A stretch of DNA of 64,000 nt from Cohnella herbarum (GCF_012849095.1 NZ_CP051680.1:2480001-2544000); one strand, 5' to 3'; counted from the stretch's first letter, positions 16,443 to 26,929 are shown. A program made the numbers and translations. Notes: generated by a model not told the origin, from the letters alone.

Positions 16443-18095
16443 CTATTCATAGGTCGGGAGGATGACGCCCGGAGCCGATTCGATTACGAAACTTCCTTCT
16501 TCGAATCGTAAAACCTCGTTGCCCGCGATGCGAAACGGGATCTCCCGTTCCTCCAACCGAACGATTCCTTCGACCGGTCGAACGGACATGCCGACAATGT
16601 TGCGCAATAGCCCCGAGCGATCGGTAGCGATCCGAACGCCTGCGGGAAACCGGTATTTCAATCGGCCGTCTTGATAGATCGAGCATTCCGACCGCGTGTT
16701 ATGAAGTTCAAATCCGATTCCGTCTACGGTTCGGCAATACGCCGTTTCATCCGCTAACTTTTGTCCATGGTCCAACGTCTGCGGAAGCAAACCTGTAAAC
16801 CAGAGCTCGCCATCCGGCGTCGGCACGATACCGCTCAACCGCTCGATATAATCCAGAACGCACAAAATCGCCGGAGAATAAGTCTCGGTATATCCTTCTT
16901 CGCCCGTCCAAGGACTCAGACATTGACCGAATCGGGTCATCCGCGAGATCGCGGAAATAATCGGTTGCATAATCCAGGTGAGCTCCACATGACGTCCATG
17001 ACTTTCGAAGGCATGCGGAGCCCGGATCAAGCTTAAGAAATTAACGGCGCCGCCCCACGTGTTGTAGCTCGTAAACGGATCGAAGCGGGGATCATCCATG
17101 GCGATCGACGTTAACGGGTATTTTGCGAAAAATTTACGGGTATTCAGCAAGTAACGTGATAGCGAAGAAGCGAAGAAATCGTCGTCTCCGACCTCGCAGG
17201 CAAGCACGCGCAAGAGGACGTCGGACTGAATACGATTAAACCTACCGTTGTTGTCCACGTCATAGAAGAAGCCGTCCGACTCATCCAAGCAATGAGCGTT
17301 CAGACTTCGCAGCGTCGCGGCGGCTTTGTTTTTCCATACTTGGGCTATGTCGTCCTGCCCTAGTTCGCGAGCCATCCGGGACAAGTAACTCCGACTGCAA
17401 TACACGCTTGCCGTTAGATCCGGGGCGAGCAGCGGCAAGATCGGCGAATGCGGATCGTAACGCTTAGGATCGTCCTGCTCCGGCGTATCCGGCACGTGCC
17501 AGAATCGCGGCGACAAGTCGTGCCCGGTATCGAACGTACAGAATGCTTCCACGCATCCCGTACCTCTCGTATCGCGATACTGCGCCAGCCAGTCGTCGAA
17601 CCGCGCAAGCGATGTATACATTTTGTTCAAGAAAACGCGATCCCGCCCGTTCAACATATAGTGATTCCACGCGCTCCTGGCCGGAGGCGTGACCAATTGA
17701 ATTTGCTTAAAGACGGCGCCGTCCGCCGTCACTTTATACGGAATCAAGCCATCCTCGCGCTGCAGCTCGGCAAACTGCGCGAACGTGGACTGAGCCGTGT
17801 CCGGGCAATATCGCGCCAAAATTTCCGCATTGATCGTACCGGTGCTTTCCAGCCAGCAACCGTGATAGACGCCTCCTTCCTGCAGGATAGGCCTACCCTG
17901 GCCGTCCGGCTTGATGCAATCCCCGAGTTTGGCGACGGCGTGATCGAATACTTTCTCCAATCGAGCGGGCGAAGAAGCGAATTTAACGCCCAAGCGGGCA
18001 AATTCAGCTTGAAACGACTGAGCGATATTAGAGTTCCGCTGCATCGATATGCCTTGCGAATCCTTGTCCCGCAATTTCTGCAATACTGTGGCCAT
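16443..18095 (-). CDS. (alpha/alpha)6-barrel glycosidase, MGH1-like
   Basis: The 550-residue protein has no signal peptide. It resembles six-hairpin glycosidases of the GH63/mannosylglycerate-hydrolase-like group: aromatic and acidic motifs GCWLESTGTINAE, YDPHSPILPLLAPDL, FDPFTSYNTWGGAVNFL and PWTGEEGYTETYSP mark barrel loops, with likely acid/base carboxylates among them. AAAGGAG lies 9 bases before the ATG. It is placed between the response regulator and GH43 gene, so it should act inside the cell on the sugar imported by the operon. The family assignment is moderate and the substrate unknown. Confidence 0.65.
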   Translation of the reverse strand: MATVLQKLRDKDSQGISMQRNSNIAQSFQAEFARLGVKFASSPARLEKVFDHAVAKLGDCIKPDGQGRPILQEGGVYHGCWLESTGTINAEILARYCPDTAQSTFAQFAELQREDGLIPYKVTADGAVFKQIQLVTPPARSAWNHYMLNGRDRVFLNKMYTSLARFDDWLAQYRDTRGTGCVEAFCTFDTGHDLSPRFWHVPDTPEQDDPKRYDPHSPILPLLAPDLTASVYCSRSYLSRMARELGQDDIAQVWKNKAAATLRSLNAHCLDESDGFFYDVDNNGRFNRIQSDVLLRVLACEVGDDDFFASSLSRYLLNTRKFFAKYPLTSIAMDDPRFDPFTSYNTWGGAVNFLSLIRAPHAFESHGRHVELTWIMQPIISAISRMTRFGQCLSPWTGEEGYTETYSPAILCVLDYIERLSGIVPTPDGELWFTGLLPQTLDHGQKLADETAYCRTVDGIGFELHNTRSECSIYQDGRLKYRFPAGVRIATDRSGLLRNIVGMSVRPVEGIVRLEEREIPFRIAGNEVLRFEEGSFVIESAPGVILPTYE

Positions 18096-18121
18096 ATGCT
18101 TACGCTCCTTTGTCCGATGCG

Positions 18122-19753
18122 TTAGCGATTATATTCGGACGGGCTGTACCCGGTAATCGATTTGAACACCTGACTAAAATAAGTAGAATTCTGAAAGCCT
18201 ACCCTCTCGCTGATTTCGTAAACCATGTATTTTCCCGTGCCGATCAATTCGATCGCTTTGCGGATTCGATATTTGTTGAAATAGGTTACGAACGGTTCGC
18301 CGGTAACCCGTTTGAACAGTTGACTCAAATAATTCCGGTTCACGTGGAGATTCGCCGCGATTTGTTCTAAAGAAATATCCTCGTGATAACATTTTTCTAT
18401 ATATTCCTTAATTACTCGTTCGACCAACGCATTGCTCTTTTTGCCGACCTGATCGTCCCGGTTCAGAGCGATCAGACGCGCTATCGCATCGTCCATCCCC
18501 TCCAGCATTTGCCTGGCGGAGCTGGACCGGTTTAATTTGAGCAACAGGTCTTCGAGACCCGGACCCGACGTTTCCTCCTGCATGTCGGAAGTTTGCGTAG
18601 CTATCCACAAGGCGCTTGCGATCCCGGAGCAAACCCCTTTGCATACCGGAAGAGATACGTTGCCGCCCGCCATTTCCTTGGCCAGCCGATTCCATAGCTC
18701 ATGGGCGTTCTGCCATTGTTTTTGAAAAATAGCATCGTGCAAATAGCGAACCGAATCCATCGAGACAACTTTACCCGGCTCCGTTTCGGTGGAATCCGCA
18801 TAGACGTATACCCGGTTCCACTCGTTCATTTCCGCGATCTCTACCGCATAGCGGCTTTCCAGGTAGGAATCCATTAATTCATGATAACCGGCGCGAACGG
18901 TGCCGAGCCCCGCCAGCACGGAGAGCTTCATAAACTGAAGAATGTTTTCCAATATTTCATCCGATAAGTTGACGATGAATTGCTGCAATTGTTGACTCTC
19001 ATCTTCCTGTGGCGGAGCACCTAGAAAAATGATCACGAATTCTTGATCGGAATATTCCAGCACTTCCGCGGACAGATCCGGTTGGCTGCCTAATTGGGCG
19101 TTCAGCATTTCGCGAATGATGTTCCCCGTTCCGAAACGCAACAGTTGCCAATCGCGTTCTTCTCTTCGCGCGAAGACGTCCGACCTCACGAGACTAAGCG
19201 TCAACGCCTGGACGGACGACTGTTCGGGCAAACCCATAAACGCGATTCTATTGTCCGGCAACTCCTCAGGCCGATACCGCGTAGACAACAAATCCCGGAA
19301 GAAAGCGTCCTTCATCGATTTACGCACGATATCTTGCTGCTGCAAATAGCTGGACAGCAATTCGTCTTGCTCTTGGGACTCGTTCAGTTGTTGCAGAACC
19401 TCGCGTACGACGAACTCGATCTCCGAAATGCTGGGCGGCTTGAGCAGGAAGTGATTCACTCCCGTAGATACCGCTTTCCTCGCGTTCGCCAAATCATCGT
19501 ACCCGCTTAAGATGACTACCGGAACGTCCGGGTCGATGTCATGAATCGCTTCGGTTAACTGGAAGCCGTCCATCGCGGGCATATAGATATCCGTAATAAC
19601 GAAATCCGGCCGCAGCTCGCGGAATTTACTCAACCCCTCCATTCCGTCTGCTGCCGTACCGACTATACTTACGCCCATGTCCTTCCATGGAATATGTTTT
19701 AGCAGTCCATTAATTACATAATCGTCATCATCAACCAAGAGAATCGTATTCAT
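18122..19753 (-). CDS. YesN-type response regulator, receiver plus AraC HTH
   Basis: The 543-residue protein has an N-terminal receiver with Asp8-Asp9, phosphoacceptor Asp55 in ITDIYMP and Lys in LLKPPS. A long middle region is of unknown fold. The C-terminal 100 residues carry two AraC-type helix-turn-helix units (LEQIAANLHVNRNYLSQLFKR and YEISERVGFQNSTYFSQVF). The start overlaps the kinase stop by 23 bases. It probably activates the sugar transport operon it sits in. Confidence 0.92.
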   Translation of the reverse strand: MNTILLVDDDDYVINGLLKHIPWKDMGVSIVGTAADGMEGLSKFRELRPDFVITDIYMPAMDGFQLTEAIHDIDPDVPVVILSGYDDLANARKAVSTGVNHFLLKPPSISEIEFVVREVLQQLNESQEQDELLSSYLQQQDIVRKSMKDAFFRDLLSTRYRPEELPDNRIAFMGLPEQSSVQALTLSLVRSDVFARREERDWQLLRFGTGNIIREMLNAQLGSQPDLSAEVLEYSDQEFVIIFLGAPPQEDESQQLQQFIVNLSDEILENILQFMKLSVLAGLGTVRAGYHELMDSYLESRYAVEIAEMNEWNRVYVYADSTETEPGKVVSMDSVRYLHDAIFQKQWQNAHELWNRLAKEMAGGNVSLPVCKGVCSGIASALWIATQTSDMQEETSGPGLEDLLLKLNRSSSARQMLEGMDDAIARLIALNRDDQVGKKSNALVERVIKEYIEKCYHEDISLEQIAANLHVNRNYLSQLFKRVTGEPFVTYFNKYRIRKAIELIGTGKYMVYEISERVGFQNSTYFSQVFKSITGYSPSEYNR

Positions 19754-21500
19754 GGGATAGGCTCCTTGTCAGTTGCTCCATTTCCGCCTCATGGTTAATC
19801 AGCGGCAAATTCATGATCACCTGCGTGCCCCCCCGTTCCCCCGGAGCGACTCGCACTCCGTACTTCGGACCGCAATACAATTGTATCCTGTCTATGACAT
19901 TACGAATTCCGATTCCTCCGGTCGTCTGAATATCGAACCCTTCCGGCAACCCGCTTCCGTTATCGGTAATCGCGATGATTAACTGTTGGTTTCCTGCTTC
20001 TTCCCGTTGTTCAATGACAACCTGAATAACCGCTTTCTCGTAGCTCCGATGTTGAAACCCATGAATGACCGCATTTTCCAAGAAAGGCTGAAGCACGATT
20101 TTCGGGATGATCACGTCAAGCAGATCGCTCTTCACGCTCTCGACGTATTCGATGCTGAAATTTTGCCGATATTCCTGAATAGCCATATAACAACGGGCAT
20201 GAGCCAACTCGTCCCTCATGGGAACATACCACTTATCATTGCTTAGTCCGATACGAAACAGCTTGGACAATTGTTGAACCATCTGGCTAATTTCGTACGC
20301 ATTGTAATCCAGAGCTCGCCAGTGAATCAAATCCAACGTGTTATATAGGAAATGGGGCTTGATCTGAGCATGCAACAATTGAATTTCCGCTTCCCGACGA
20401 TCGCGATGTTCCTGATTCAATTGTCCGATCAACGCCTTTAACCGATGTACCATCCGATTAAAATGAGTCGTAAGATGAAGATATTCCTGTATGCCCGACG
20501 CACCCATCCGGACGTTGAAATCGCCTTTTTCCACGGTGCGCATGCCCTCGACAATTCCGTATATCGGAGAAGTCAATTTCCTTGACACCCATAGAGCGAT
20601 CGGAATAGATAGCACGATCAGCCCGAGCAACAGTCCGATAATGAGTATCCGAACTTCTTTGCCGCTTTGCTTGAGCACGTCTTTGGAAATCAATTGCATG
20701 AGCATCCAGTACTGTGAATTCTGGTCCGATTCAATAACGCTGTATTTCGTTGCCGATACTTCGCGTACCATCGCATCTACGTCATCGATGACTTCGACGC
20801 CCTCAGGCAGCACGGATGCGATATAATTACCGCCGGAGTCCAATACCACGTAATAGTTGGCGCTATCCTTAAGCGCATCGCGCTTATTCAAAATTTCGAA
20901 CAATTTTTTGTCGGGAATATTGAGCTTCACGATTCCCAGAATTTCTCCCCTGTGGCCAATAATTCGATAAACGTAACTGACCATCCGAACGTTGCCTGAA
21001 ACTCCATAGTCGTGGGAAGCGATCCAGAACCCGTCGGTGCTGTCCATGCGTCCCAACCAACCTTGCTTGTCCGCTTCGTCCATCGGATGCATGAATTGAC
21101 CCAAAAATGCCGGATAGCCTTTTAACCAATCCGTGTACAATTCAATTGAATGCAAACCTTCTTTAACTGTCGCAAGCTTTTGAAATTCTTCATATAACTG
21201 CCGACTCTTGGTTACGAAGTCGTACTCGCTATCCGGCGCTTCCGACAGGCTTTGTTGTACCATCGTGTTCGTCACTAAGAATCGGGCCGTATCTTGAATG
21301 CCCGCCACGTAATTCGAGAGCTTCTGGGATGTCTCGTCGAGCAGCTCTTTTTTGGTTTCCCGGATTTCGCGGTAGGCAATCTTAGAATACGTCTCATAAT
21401 ACACAATGCCCGATACTAGCAATAGAAGGCTATTAAAGCCGATGAAACAAAGCACCATAAGCGTAAAAAGTTTTGTCGGATATTTCACCAGATGTCGCAT
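19731..21500 (-). CDS. YesM-type sensor histidine kinase
   Basis: The 589-residue protein has a helix near residues 12-35, an extracellular sensing domain of about 250 residues, a second helix near 280-305, a HAMP domain, a His_kinase domain with the phosphoacceptor His in AQIKPHFLYNTLD, and a HATPase_c domain (ITDNGSGLPEGF and TGGIGIRNV). It is cotranscribed with its regulator and with the permeases. It probably senses the oligosaccharide, or the binding protein loaded with it, outside the cell. Confidence 0.93.
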   Translation of the reverse strand: MRHLVKYPTKLFTLMVLCFIGFNSLLLLVSGIVYYETYSKIAYREIRETKKELLDETSQKLSNYVAGIQDTARFLVTNTMVQQSLSEAPDSEYDFVTKSRQLYEEFQKLATVKEGLHSIELYTDWLKGYPAFLGQFMHPMDEADKQGWLGRMDSTDGFWIASHDYGVSGNVRMVSYVYRIIGHRGEILGIVKLNIPDKKLFEILNKRDALKDSANYYVVLDSGGNYIASVLPEGVEVIDDVDAMVREVSATKYSVIESDQNSQYWMLMQLISKDVLKQSGKEVRILIIGLLLGLIVLSIPIALWVSRKLTSPIYGIVEGMRTVEKGDFNVRMGASGIQEYLHLTTHFNRMVHRLKALIGQLNQEHRDRREAEIQLLHAQIKPHFLYNTLDLIHWRALDYNAYEISQMVQQLSKLFRIGLSNDKWYVPMRDELAHARCYMAIQEYRQNFSIEYVESVKSDLLDVIIPKIVLQPFLENAVIHGFQHRSYEKAVIQVVIEQREEAGNQQLIIAITDNGSGLPEGFDIQTTGGIGIRNVIDRIQLYCGPKYGVRVAPGERGGTQVIMNLPLINHEAEMEQLTRSLSHEYDSLG

Positions 21501-21549
21501 TTCGTACAGTCCTCTTTTTGAAAAGTTAATTTACAATCATAATCCTATT

Positions 21550-22389
21550 TTAACCTTTCAATCCGGTTGTCGCGATGCCTTGGGTGAAGTATTTCTGACC
21601 CAGGAAGAAGATGACAAGACTAGGAACGATGGACAGGACGGACATTGCGAACACGGCTCCCCAGTTAGAGCTGCCGCTGGAATCCAGGAAGAGGCGCAAG
21701 CCTAGCGGAACGGTGAATTTCTTAATATCGCTCAAGTAGATCAGTTGACCGAAGAAATCATCCCATGTGCCCATGAACGTGAAGATCGCGGCGGTCATCA
21801 ACGCAGGCAGGCTAAGCGGCATAATGATGCGGAAATAGAGCGTAAACCAGCCGCAACCGTCGATCTTAGCGCTCTCGTCCAATTCTTTAGGAATACCCCG
21901 AATAAATTGCACGATCAAGAACACGAAAAAAGCGTCCCCGACGAATTTCGGCGTCATCAGAGGCAGGTAAGTATCTACCCATCCGATCTCATGAAACATA
22001 ATATATTGGGGAATCAGCGTAACATGTCCCGGTAGCATGATCGTACCAAGCATCAACGCGAAAAGCAGGTTTTTCAACGGAAAGTCGATACGCGCGAACG
22101 AAAAGGCCGCCATAGAAGAACTGAGTACCGTCCCGATGACCGCGACTACGCACAATAAAATGGAATTAAGGAAGAACCGGCCGAATTGAATGTTGCGTAA
22201 CCCGTTCCAGCCTTGGGAATAATGCTCGAACGTAATCGAGGAAGGCCACAAACCTTTAGACGTAAAGATTTCCGTAGTCGGTTTCACGGAGCTGCTGATC
22301 AACCAGAATACCGGATATAGCATCAAGAGCCCGCATCCCAGCACGATTACATGAAACAGGGCTGTTTTGAACTGTCGATTAATTGCCAT
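21550..22389 (-). CDS. Carbohydrate ABC transporter permease (second subunit, MalG/AraQ type)
   Basis: The 279-residue protein has six predicted helices. The EAA loop that docks to the ATPase reads ELDESAKIDGCGWFTLYFRI near residue 185. It starts 4 bases after the first permease ends. No ATPase gene is in the operon, as is common for systems served by a shared MsmX-type ATPase. Confidence 0.93.
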   Translation of the reverse strand: MAINRQFKTALFHVIVLGCGLLMLYPVFWLISSSVKPTTEIFTSKGLWPSSITFEHYSQGWNGLRNIQFGRFFLNSILLCVVAVIGTVLSSSMAAFSFARIDFPLKNLLFALMLGTIMLPGHVTLIPQYIMFHEIGWVDTYLPLMTPKFVGDAFFVFLIVQFIRGIPKELDESAKIDGCGWFTLYFRIIMPLSLPALMTAAIFTFMGTWDDFFGQLIYLSDIKKFTVPLGLRLFLDSSGSSNWGAVFAMSVLSIVPSLVIFFLGQKYFTQGIATTGLKG

Positions 22390-22392
22390 CGA

Positions 22393-23283
22393 TTAATTCC
22401 TCCCATCCGAATAGTAAACCCAGTAACGGGAGGTCAGGAACAATAAGCCGGTGAAAGCTGCGATGATAACCAATAACAGCCAAGCCATTGCGGAGGCGTA
22501 TCCCATGTCCAGGAAAGTGAAGCCCTTAATATACAAGTACAAAGAATAGAGCAAAGTCGAATTGATCGGACCGCCCGAACCATTGCTTATAATGAAAGCT
22601 TTAGTGAACGTTTGGAACGACTGGATCAACGTAATTGTCAGATTAAAGAAGATGACGGGCGTAAGCAGAGGCATCGTGATTTTCGAAAATTTACGAAAAA
22701 TGCTAGCACCGTCTACGGTAGCCGCTTCATATAACTCTTGAGGGATTTGCTTAAGTCCGGCCAAGAAAATAATCATGACCGACCCGAACTGCCATACGGA
22801 CAATCCGATCAGAGAATAAATCGCGTACTTCGGATCGGCTATCCAATTGGGTCCCTCGATCCCGATAAATGACAAACCCTGATTGAAAATCCCCTCTTTG
22901 TCGAACACTTGTTTCCACAACACGGAAATCGCGACGCTTCCTCCAAGCAAGGAAGGAATGTAATAGATCGTTCGGTATAAACCAAGAAGCTTCATGCCTT
23001 GATTAAGCAACATAGCCAGTCCGAGCGCGAACGCCAAACGGAAAGGAACCGATAGTAACACGTATTGAAAAGTAACCTTGATCGAATCTCCCAAACGGTA
23101 ATCGTCCGTAAACATCGTCTTATAATTTTCGAAGCCGATCCATTTCGGTGCCGTAAGCAAGTCATACTTCGTAAAGGACAAATACAAAGATGCGATGATC
23201 GGGCTTAAGTAAAGCAAGATAAAGCCGATCAACCATGGCAACAGAAACAAATACCCGGCTGCATAGGTTTTGTATTTCTGCAT
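22393..23283 (-). CDS. Sugar ABC transporter permease (first subunit, MalF/AraP type)
   Basis: The 296-residue protein has six predicted helices and an EAA loop (ELYEAATVDGASIFRKFSKI). It is paired with the next gene and follows the binding protein gene after a hairpin that may lower its expression relative to the binding protein. Confidence 0.93.
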   Translation of the reverse strand: MQKYKTYAAGYLFLLPWLIGFILLYLSPIIASLYLSFTKYDLLTAPKWIGFENYKTMFTDDYRLGDSIKVTFQYVLLSVPFRLAFALGLAMLLNQGMKLLGLYRTIYYIPSLLGGSVAISVLWKQVFDKEGIFNQGLSFIGIEGPNWIADPKYAIYSLIGLSVWQFGSVMIIFLAGLKQIPQELYEAATVDGASIFRKFSKITMPLLTPVIFFNLTITLIQSFQTFTKAFIISNGSGGPINSTLLYSLYLYIKGFTFLDMGYASAMAWLLLVIIAAFTGLLFLTSRYWVYYSDGRN

Positions 23284-23311
23284 AAGATTAGCTCTCCTAT
23301 CTTAGGGAAGA

Positions 23312-23332
23312 GGGAGCCGTCTAAGGGCTCCC
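23312..23332 (-). terminator. Intercistronic hairpin after the binding protein gene
   Basis: GGGAGCC (23312-23318) pairs with GGCTCCC (23326-23332). No T run follows on the minus strand, so it is more likely an mRNA-stabilising or partial-termination hairpin, common after genes for binding proteins, than a full terminator. Confidence 0.6.
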
Positions 23333-23360
23333 GGTCTTCCGTTTTCTCTAGATGTTACGT

Positions 23361-24698
23361 TTATTGCGCTTTTGCTTTGACTAGCAATTTATCCAATTCG
23401 GTCATGAATTCATTGACGGAAGAATCGATCGGTTGAGCTCCGAACGCGATTTTCTCGCTCGTTAACTGCAACAATTTAATGAATTCATTATCCAACGGGA
23501 ATTGTTGATACTCGACGGCCGGTGCCGTATCGCTTACTAGCGAGATGTAATCGTAAAGAACTTTATCGACCGGCGTGGATTGCGCGGACAATACGTCGCG
23601 AATTTTGCCTGCCGGCGGAACGCCTCTTGTACTGCCAAGGATAACGCCTGCTTCAGGGTCGTTCACCATGAAGTTAATGAACTTCGCGACTTCTTCAGGA
23701 TGCTTAGTTCCTTCATACGAAGTGATGAATTGTCCGGAAATCGGAGGGACCATTCCGCTGCCCGCCGAACCGTTCGGGTACATGCTCAAAGCCAACTTAT
23801 CCTGAGTCAGCTCTTGGAAACCGAAGATTTGGGATGCCGACATGCTTTGAATGGCAACTTGTCCCTTAACGATAAGGGATTTATCAACGGCCGTCGGAGG
23901 GTTGGCTACTTGAACGTCCGCAGGCACGATAGCTCCCGCTTTACGCAATTCATCCCACATCGTGAACCAGTTGATCATATCTTGGCTGTCGAAATGGCGT
24001 TCGCCGTCGCGATATAACTCTTTGCCGTTACTTCCCAAATACGAAGCCAACGAAGCCGCATCGCTGGAAAGATCGTACGAACCGTAATGACCTTTGCCTA
24101 GTTTCTGAGCAATTTGAGTCGTCGAGGTTTTAAAGTCTTCATAAGTCCATGTATCCGTCGGAAGCGGTACGCCCGCTTTCTCGAACATGCTCGCATTGTA
24201 CATTAATGCGGTTGAACTAACGCCTAGCGTGACGCCGTACAGCTTCTCTTCGAAAGTAGCCGCTTTCACGTATCCGCCGTTAAAATCGTCCAAGACTAGA
24301 ACGTTGCCTACATATGGAGTCAAATCCAGCAATGCTTTTTTGTCTACGTATTCTTTGATATTTCCGCCCATCTGGATCAAATCCGGGGCGTTGCCCGCAG
24401 CAATCTGAGTGTTCAGCTTATCCATATATCCGTCGAATCCGGAATATTCCCCCGTGATTTTGACGCCTGGATTTTTTTGCTCGAACAGCTCGATGACTTT
24501 TTGCGTTTTTTCGTGGCGCTCATCCGAACCCCACCAAGACATGCGCAATTCGACTTTCTTACCGCTATCCGCGGACGGCGAGGCCGCCGGTTGCGATGCC
24601 GAGCTCTCTTTGCTTGGTTCGTTTGCGCCATTGGAGCAAGCGGATAATAGCATCGTCAAGGCAAGCGAGACCCCGGTAATTGTTTTTTTGTTTAACAT
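23361..24698 (-). CDS. Extracellular sugar-binding lipoprotein
   Basis: The 445-residue protein has a lipoprotein signal peptide with lipobox LLSAC and Cys21, then a Ser/Ala-rich linker and a family 1 solute-binding fold (SWWGSDERHEKTQKVIELFE onward). It captures the oligosaccharide for the two permeases. AGGAGGG lies 8 to 10 bases before the ATG. It is the first gene of the operon. Specificity is probably arabino- or xylo-oligosaccharides, judged from the GH43 gene only. Confidence 0.93.
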   Translation of the reverse strand: MLNKKTITGVSLALTMLLSACSNGANEPSKESSASQPAASPSADSGKKVELRMSWWGSDERHEKTQKVIELFEQKNPGVKITGEYSGFDGYMDKLNTQIAAGNAPDLIQMGGNIKEYVDKKALLDLTPYVGNVLVLDDFNGGYVKAATFEEKLYGVTLGVSSTALMYNASMFEKAGVPLPTDTWTYEDFKTSTTQIAQKLGKGHYGSYDLSSDAASLASYLGSNGKELYRDGERHFDSQDMINWFTMWDELRKAGAIVPADVQVANPPTAVDKSLIVKGQVAIQSMSASQIFGFQELTQDKLALSMYPNGSAGSGMVPPISGQFITSYEGTKHPEEVAKFINFMVNDPEAGVILGSTRGVPPAGKIRDVLSAQSTPVDKVLYDYISLVSDTAPAVEYQQFPLDNEFIKLLQLTSEKIAFGAQPIDSSVNEFMTELDKLLVKAKAQ

Positions 24699-24861
24699 AA
24701 AGCGAACCCTCCTTAATGTTTGAATGCCTCCTCATTGTAGGTTAGGAAAGAAGGGAAAGACATAAACAAAAGTAAGGGATACCATAAGAATAATCAGTTA
24801 TGCTAACTATTTTGCACATATTTACGATCCTTCCACCCCATGAACGATAAGAAAAGCACAA

Positions 24862-24899
24862 AACAGGTGACTCCCGTTAAATAATGGAATCACCTGTTT
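24862..24899 (-). terminator. Terminator after spoVAE
   Basis: AACAGGTGA pairs with TCACCTGTT, separated by about 20 bases. The minus-strand side continues TTTTGTGCTTTT. It separates the spoVA operon from the sugar operon. Confidence 0.6.
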
Positions 24900-24919
24900 C
24901 GCTCGCAGGCTATCGCCGA

Positions 24920-25273
24920 TCAACCCTTCGGCTTAACGACTAACGCGGCTAAAAACGAAAATACGATCGCCGCGGAAATGCCCGCGCTCGTTATGCTGAA
25001 AATACCGGTAATAACCCCTATCCAACCTACGTCCTGCAGCTCCGACAGAGCCCCATGAACCAATGCGTTGCCGAAGCTCGTTATCGGCACTGTCGCTCCG
25101 GCCCCCGCGAAGTCGACAAGCGGATCGTACCAACCGACGGCATCCATTACCGCTCCAGTGACGACCAACAATGACATCGTATGCGCCGGTGTAAGCTTTA
25201 CGACGTCGAACAATAGCTGGCCAACGACACATATCGCGCCGCCGACCACGAAAGCCCATACGTAGTCCATCAT
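24920..25273 (-). CDS. spoVAE: Stage V sporulation protein AE
   Basis: The 117-residue protein is almost wholly hydrophobic, with about four membrane helices and the family stretch [22 protein letters not shown]. SpoVA proteins form the spore inner-membrane channel for dipicolinic acid. The start overlaps the spoVAD stop by 4 bases. SpoVAC shows a related GAGSAVPVTGFANSMA motif. Confidence 0.95.
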   Translation of the reverse strand: MMDYVWAFVVGGAICVVGQLLFDVVKLTPAHTMSLLVVTGAVMDAVGWYDPLVDFAGAGATVPITSFGNALVHGALSELQDVGWIGVITGIFSITSAGISAAIVFSFLAALVVKPKG

Positions 25274-26310
25274 AATTCGGCACCTCTTTGCTTCTCAGTG
25301 TTTGGCGCTTCTATCGCTACTGCGTGCGCTACGCATGGAATGCTTTCCCCTTGCTGATACGAAAGCGGGCTGAGCAAAGCTCCCGTCGCGACGACCAATA
25401 TCCGGTTCAGTTCTCCCTTATGGATCCGTTTCAAGAGATGACCGTAAGTGACGACCGCCGAGCAAGCGCACCCGCTGCCTCCCGCCTGAACCTTCTGCTT
25501 CTGTACGTCATAGATCATCAGCCCGCAGTCCTGAAACTTCGTCTGATCCATCGGCACGCCGTTTCTTTGCAGCATCTCAGTCGCGATCGGATGGCCTACG
25601 CCCGCTAGATCTCCCGTTACGATCAAGTCGTAATACCCCGGCTCTCTTCCGGTATCCTGAAGATGCCCTTGAATCGTATCCACGGCAGCGGGAGCCATTG
25701 CCGCCCCCATATTGAAGGGGTCTTTAATGCCCAAGTCCATGATTTTGCCAATCGTCGCCGCGGTAATGATCGGTCCTTCTCCTTCGCTGGCAATGATGGA
25801 CGCGCCCGCGCCCGTAACCGTATATTGGGCCGTCGGCGGTTTCTGCGATCCATACTCCGTCGGATACCTGAACTGCTTCTCTACGGTGCAATTGTGGCTG
25901 CAAGTGCCCGCCATGGCATATTCGCCGGCGCCGGAAGATACGATCAGAGACGCTATGGCGAGCGATTCCATCGAAGTCGAACAAGCGCCGAATACGCCAA
26001 GATAGGGAGCCCCTAACGTGCGTGCCGCGAAAGTATTACTAATAATCTGATTCATTAAATCTCCGCCGACGAAGAAGCTGAGCTTATCCTTAGACAGCTT
26101 CGCATGCTGCAACGCGATATCGGATGCTTGCTCCAGAAGCACCCTTTCGGATTTCTCCCAGCTAGGCTGTCCGATCTCCAGGTCGGGATGAACGAGGTCG
26201 AAATCGGAAGAGAGCGGACCCTCTCCCTCATCGGGTCCGACGACGGTTCCCGTTGCTATAATGACGGGCGGCTTTGGAAAAACCCATGTCCGTTTACCCT
26301 GTAGTATCAT
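25270..26310 (-). CDS. spoVAD: Stage V sporulation protein AD
   Basis: The 346-residue protein has a thiolase-like fold that binds dipicolinic acid. It starts [17 protein letters not shown], as usual, and has the [13 protein letters not shown] stretch in place of a thiolase active site. It overlaps spoVAC by 17 bases and spoVAE by 4, giving a tight spoVAC-AD-AE operon. Confidence 0.97.
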   Translation of the reverse strand: MILQGKRTWVFPKPPVIIATGTVVGPDEGEGPLSSDFDLVHPDLEIGQPSWEKSERVLLEQASDIALQHAKLSKDKLSFFVGGDLMNQIISNTFAARTLGAPYLGVFGACSTSMESLAIASLIVSSGAGEYAMAGTCSHNCTVEKQFRYPTEYGSQKPPTAQYTVTGAGASIIASEGEGPIITAATIGKIMDLGIKDPFNMGAAMAPAAVDTIQGHLQDTGREPGYYDLIVTGDLAGVGHPIATEMLQRNGVPMDQTKFQDCGLMIYDVQKQKVQAGGSGCACSAVVTYGHLLKRIHKGELNRILVVATGALLSPLSYQQGESIPCVAHAVAIEAPNTEKQRGAEL

Positions 26311-26806
26311 GCCACGCCCCGATTCCGAACACCCAGTAGATAATGCCGATTACGAAAGCCGCCACGACGCCGAACACGATGACGGAACCCGCCAACTTAA
26401 ACATATTGGAACCAACGCCAAGTACCAAGCCTTCGGCCCGATGCTCGATCGCCGCCGACGCCATGGAATTCGCGAAGCCCGTTACCGGAACCGCGCTTCC
26501 CGCTCCGGCCCATTGCGCGATCTTGTCATAGACGCCCATGCTGGTCAGAATAACCGATAGCAGGATCATGATCGCTACGGTCGGGTTGCTGGCATCCTTG
26601 GATGACATGTGGAACACCGCGATGAAAAATTCGGTTACTCCCTGACCGATCGTGCAAATAATTCCGCCTACCAAGAACGCCTTCAGACAATTGGTCCATA
26701 CGGACCGGGAAGGCTCTCTTGCTTTGGCGAATGCTTGGTACTCTTTCGAAGACATGGATACCGGCTTATACGGTCGATTACCGCGTCCGGCGCTTTTTAC
26801 GGCCAA
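26294..26806 (-). CDS. spoVAC: Stage V sporulation protein AC
   Basis: The 170-residue membrane protein is the mechanosensitive part of the dipicolinate channel. The open frame runs 42 codons further upstream, but GGAGG (26815-26819) lies 8 bases before a TTG at 26806. That start gives MAVKSAGRGNRPYKPVSMSS, the usual SpoVAC beginning. Helices and the GAGSAVPVTGFANSMA motif follow. The gene is divergent from sigK. Confidence 0.93.
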   Translation of the reverse strand: MAVKSAGRGNRPYKPVSMSSKEYQAFAKAREPSRSVWTNCLKAFLVGGIICTIGQGVTEFFIAVFHMSSKDASNPTVAIMILLSVILTSMGVYDKIAQWAGAGSAVPVTGFANSMASAAIEHRAEGLVLGVGSNMFKLAGSVIVFGVVAAFVIGIIYWVFGIGAWHDTTG

Positions 26807-26929
26807 GAAAACCACCTCCAAAGGAAATTGCGACATACTTGTAGCGTTAATTATTTCCCATTGTGGGGCATTGTCATTCGGACGATCGACTTTAAAGCTG
26901 TGGAACAGGCACTGTTGGGCGTTTACCCA

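Noticed and set aside
24699..24860. Catabolite-control (cre) site for the sugar operon
   Set aside because: I found no stretch matching the CcpA consensus well in this spacer; a weaker site cannot be excluded.
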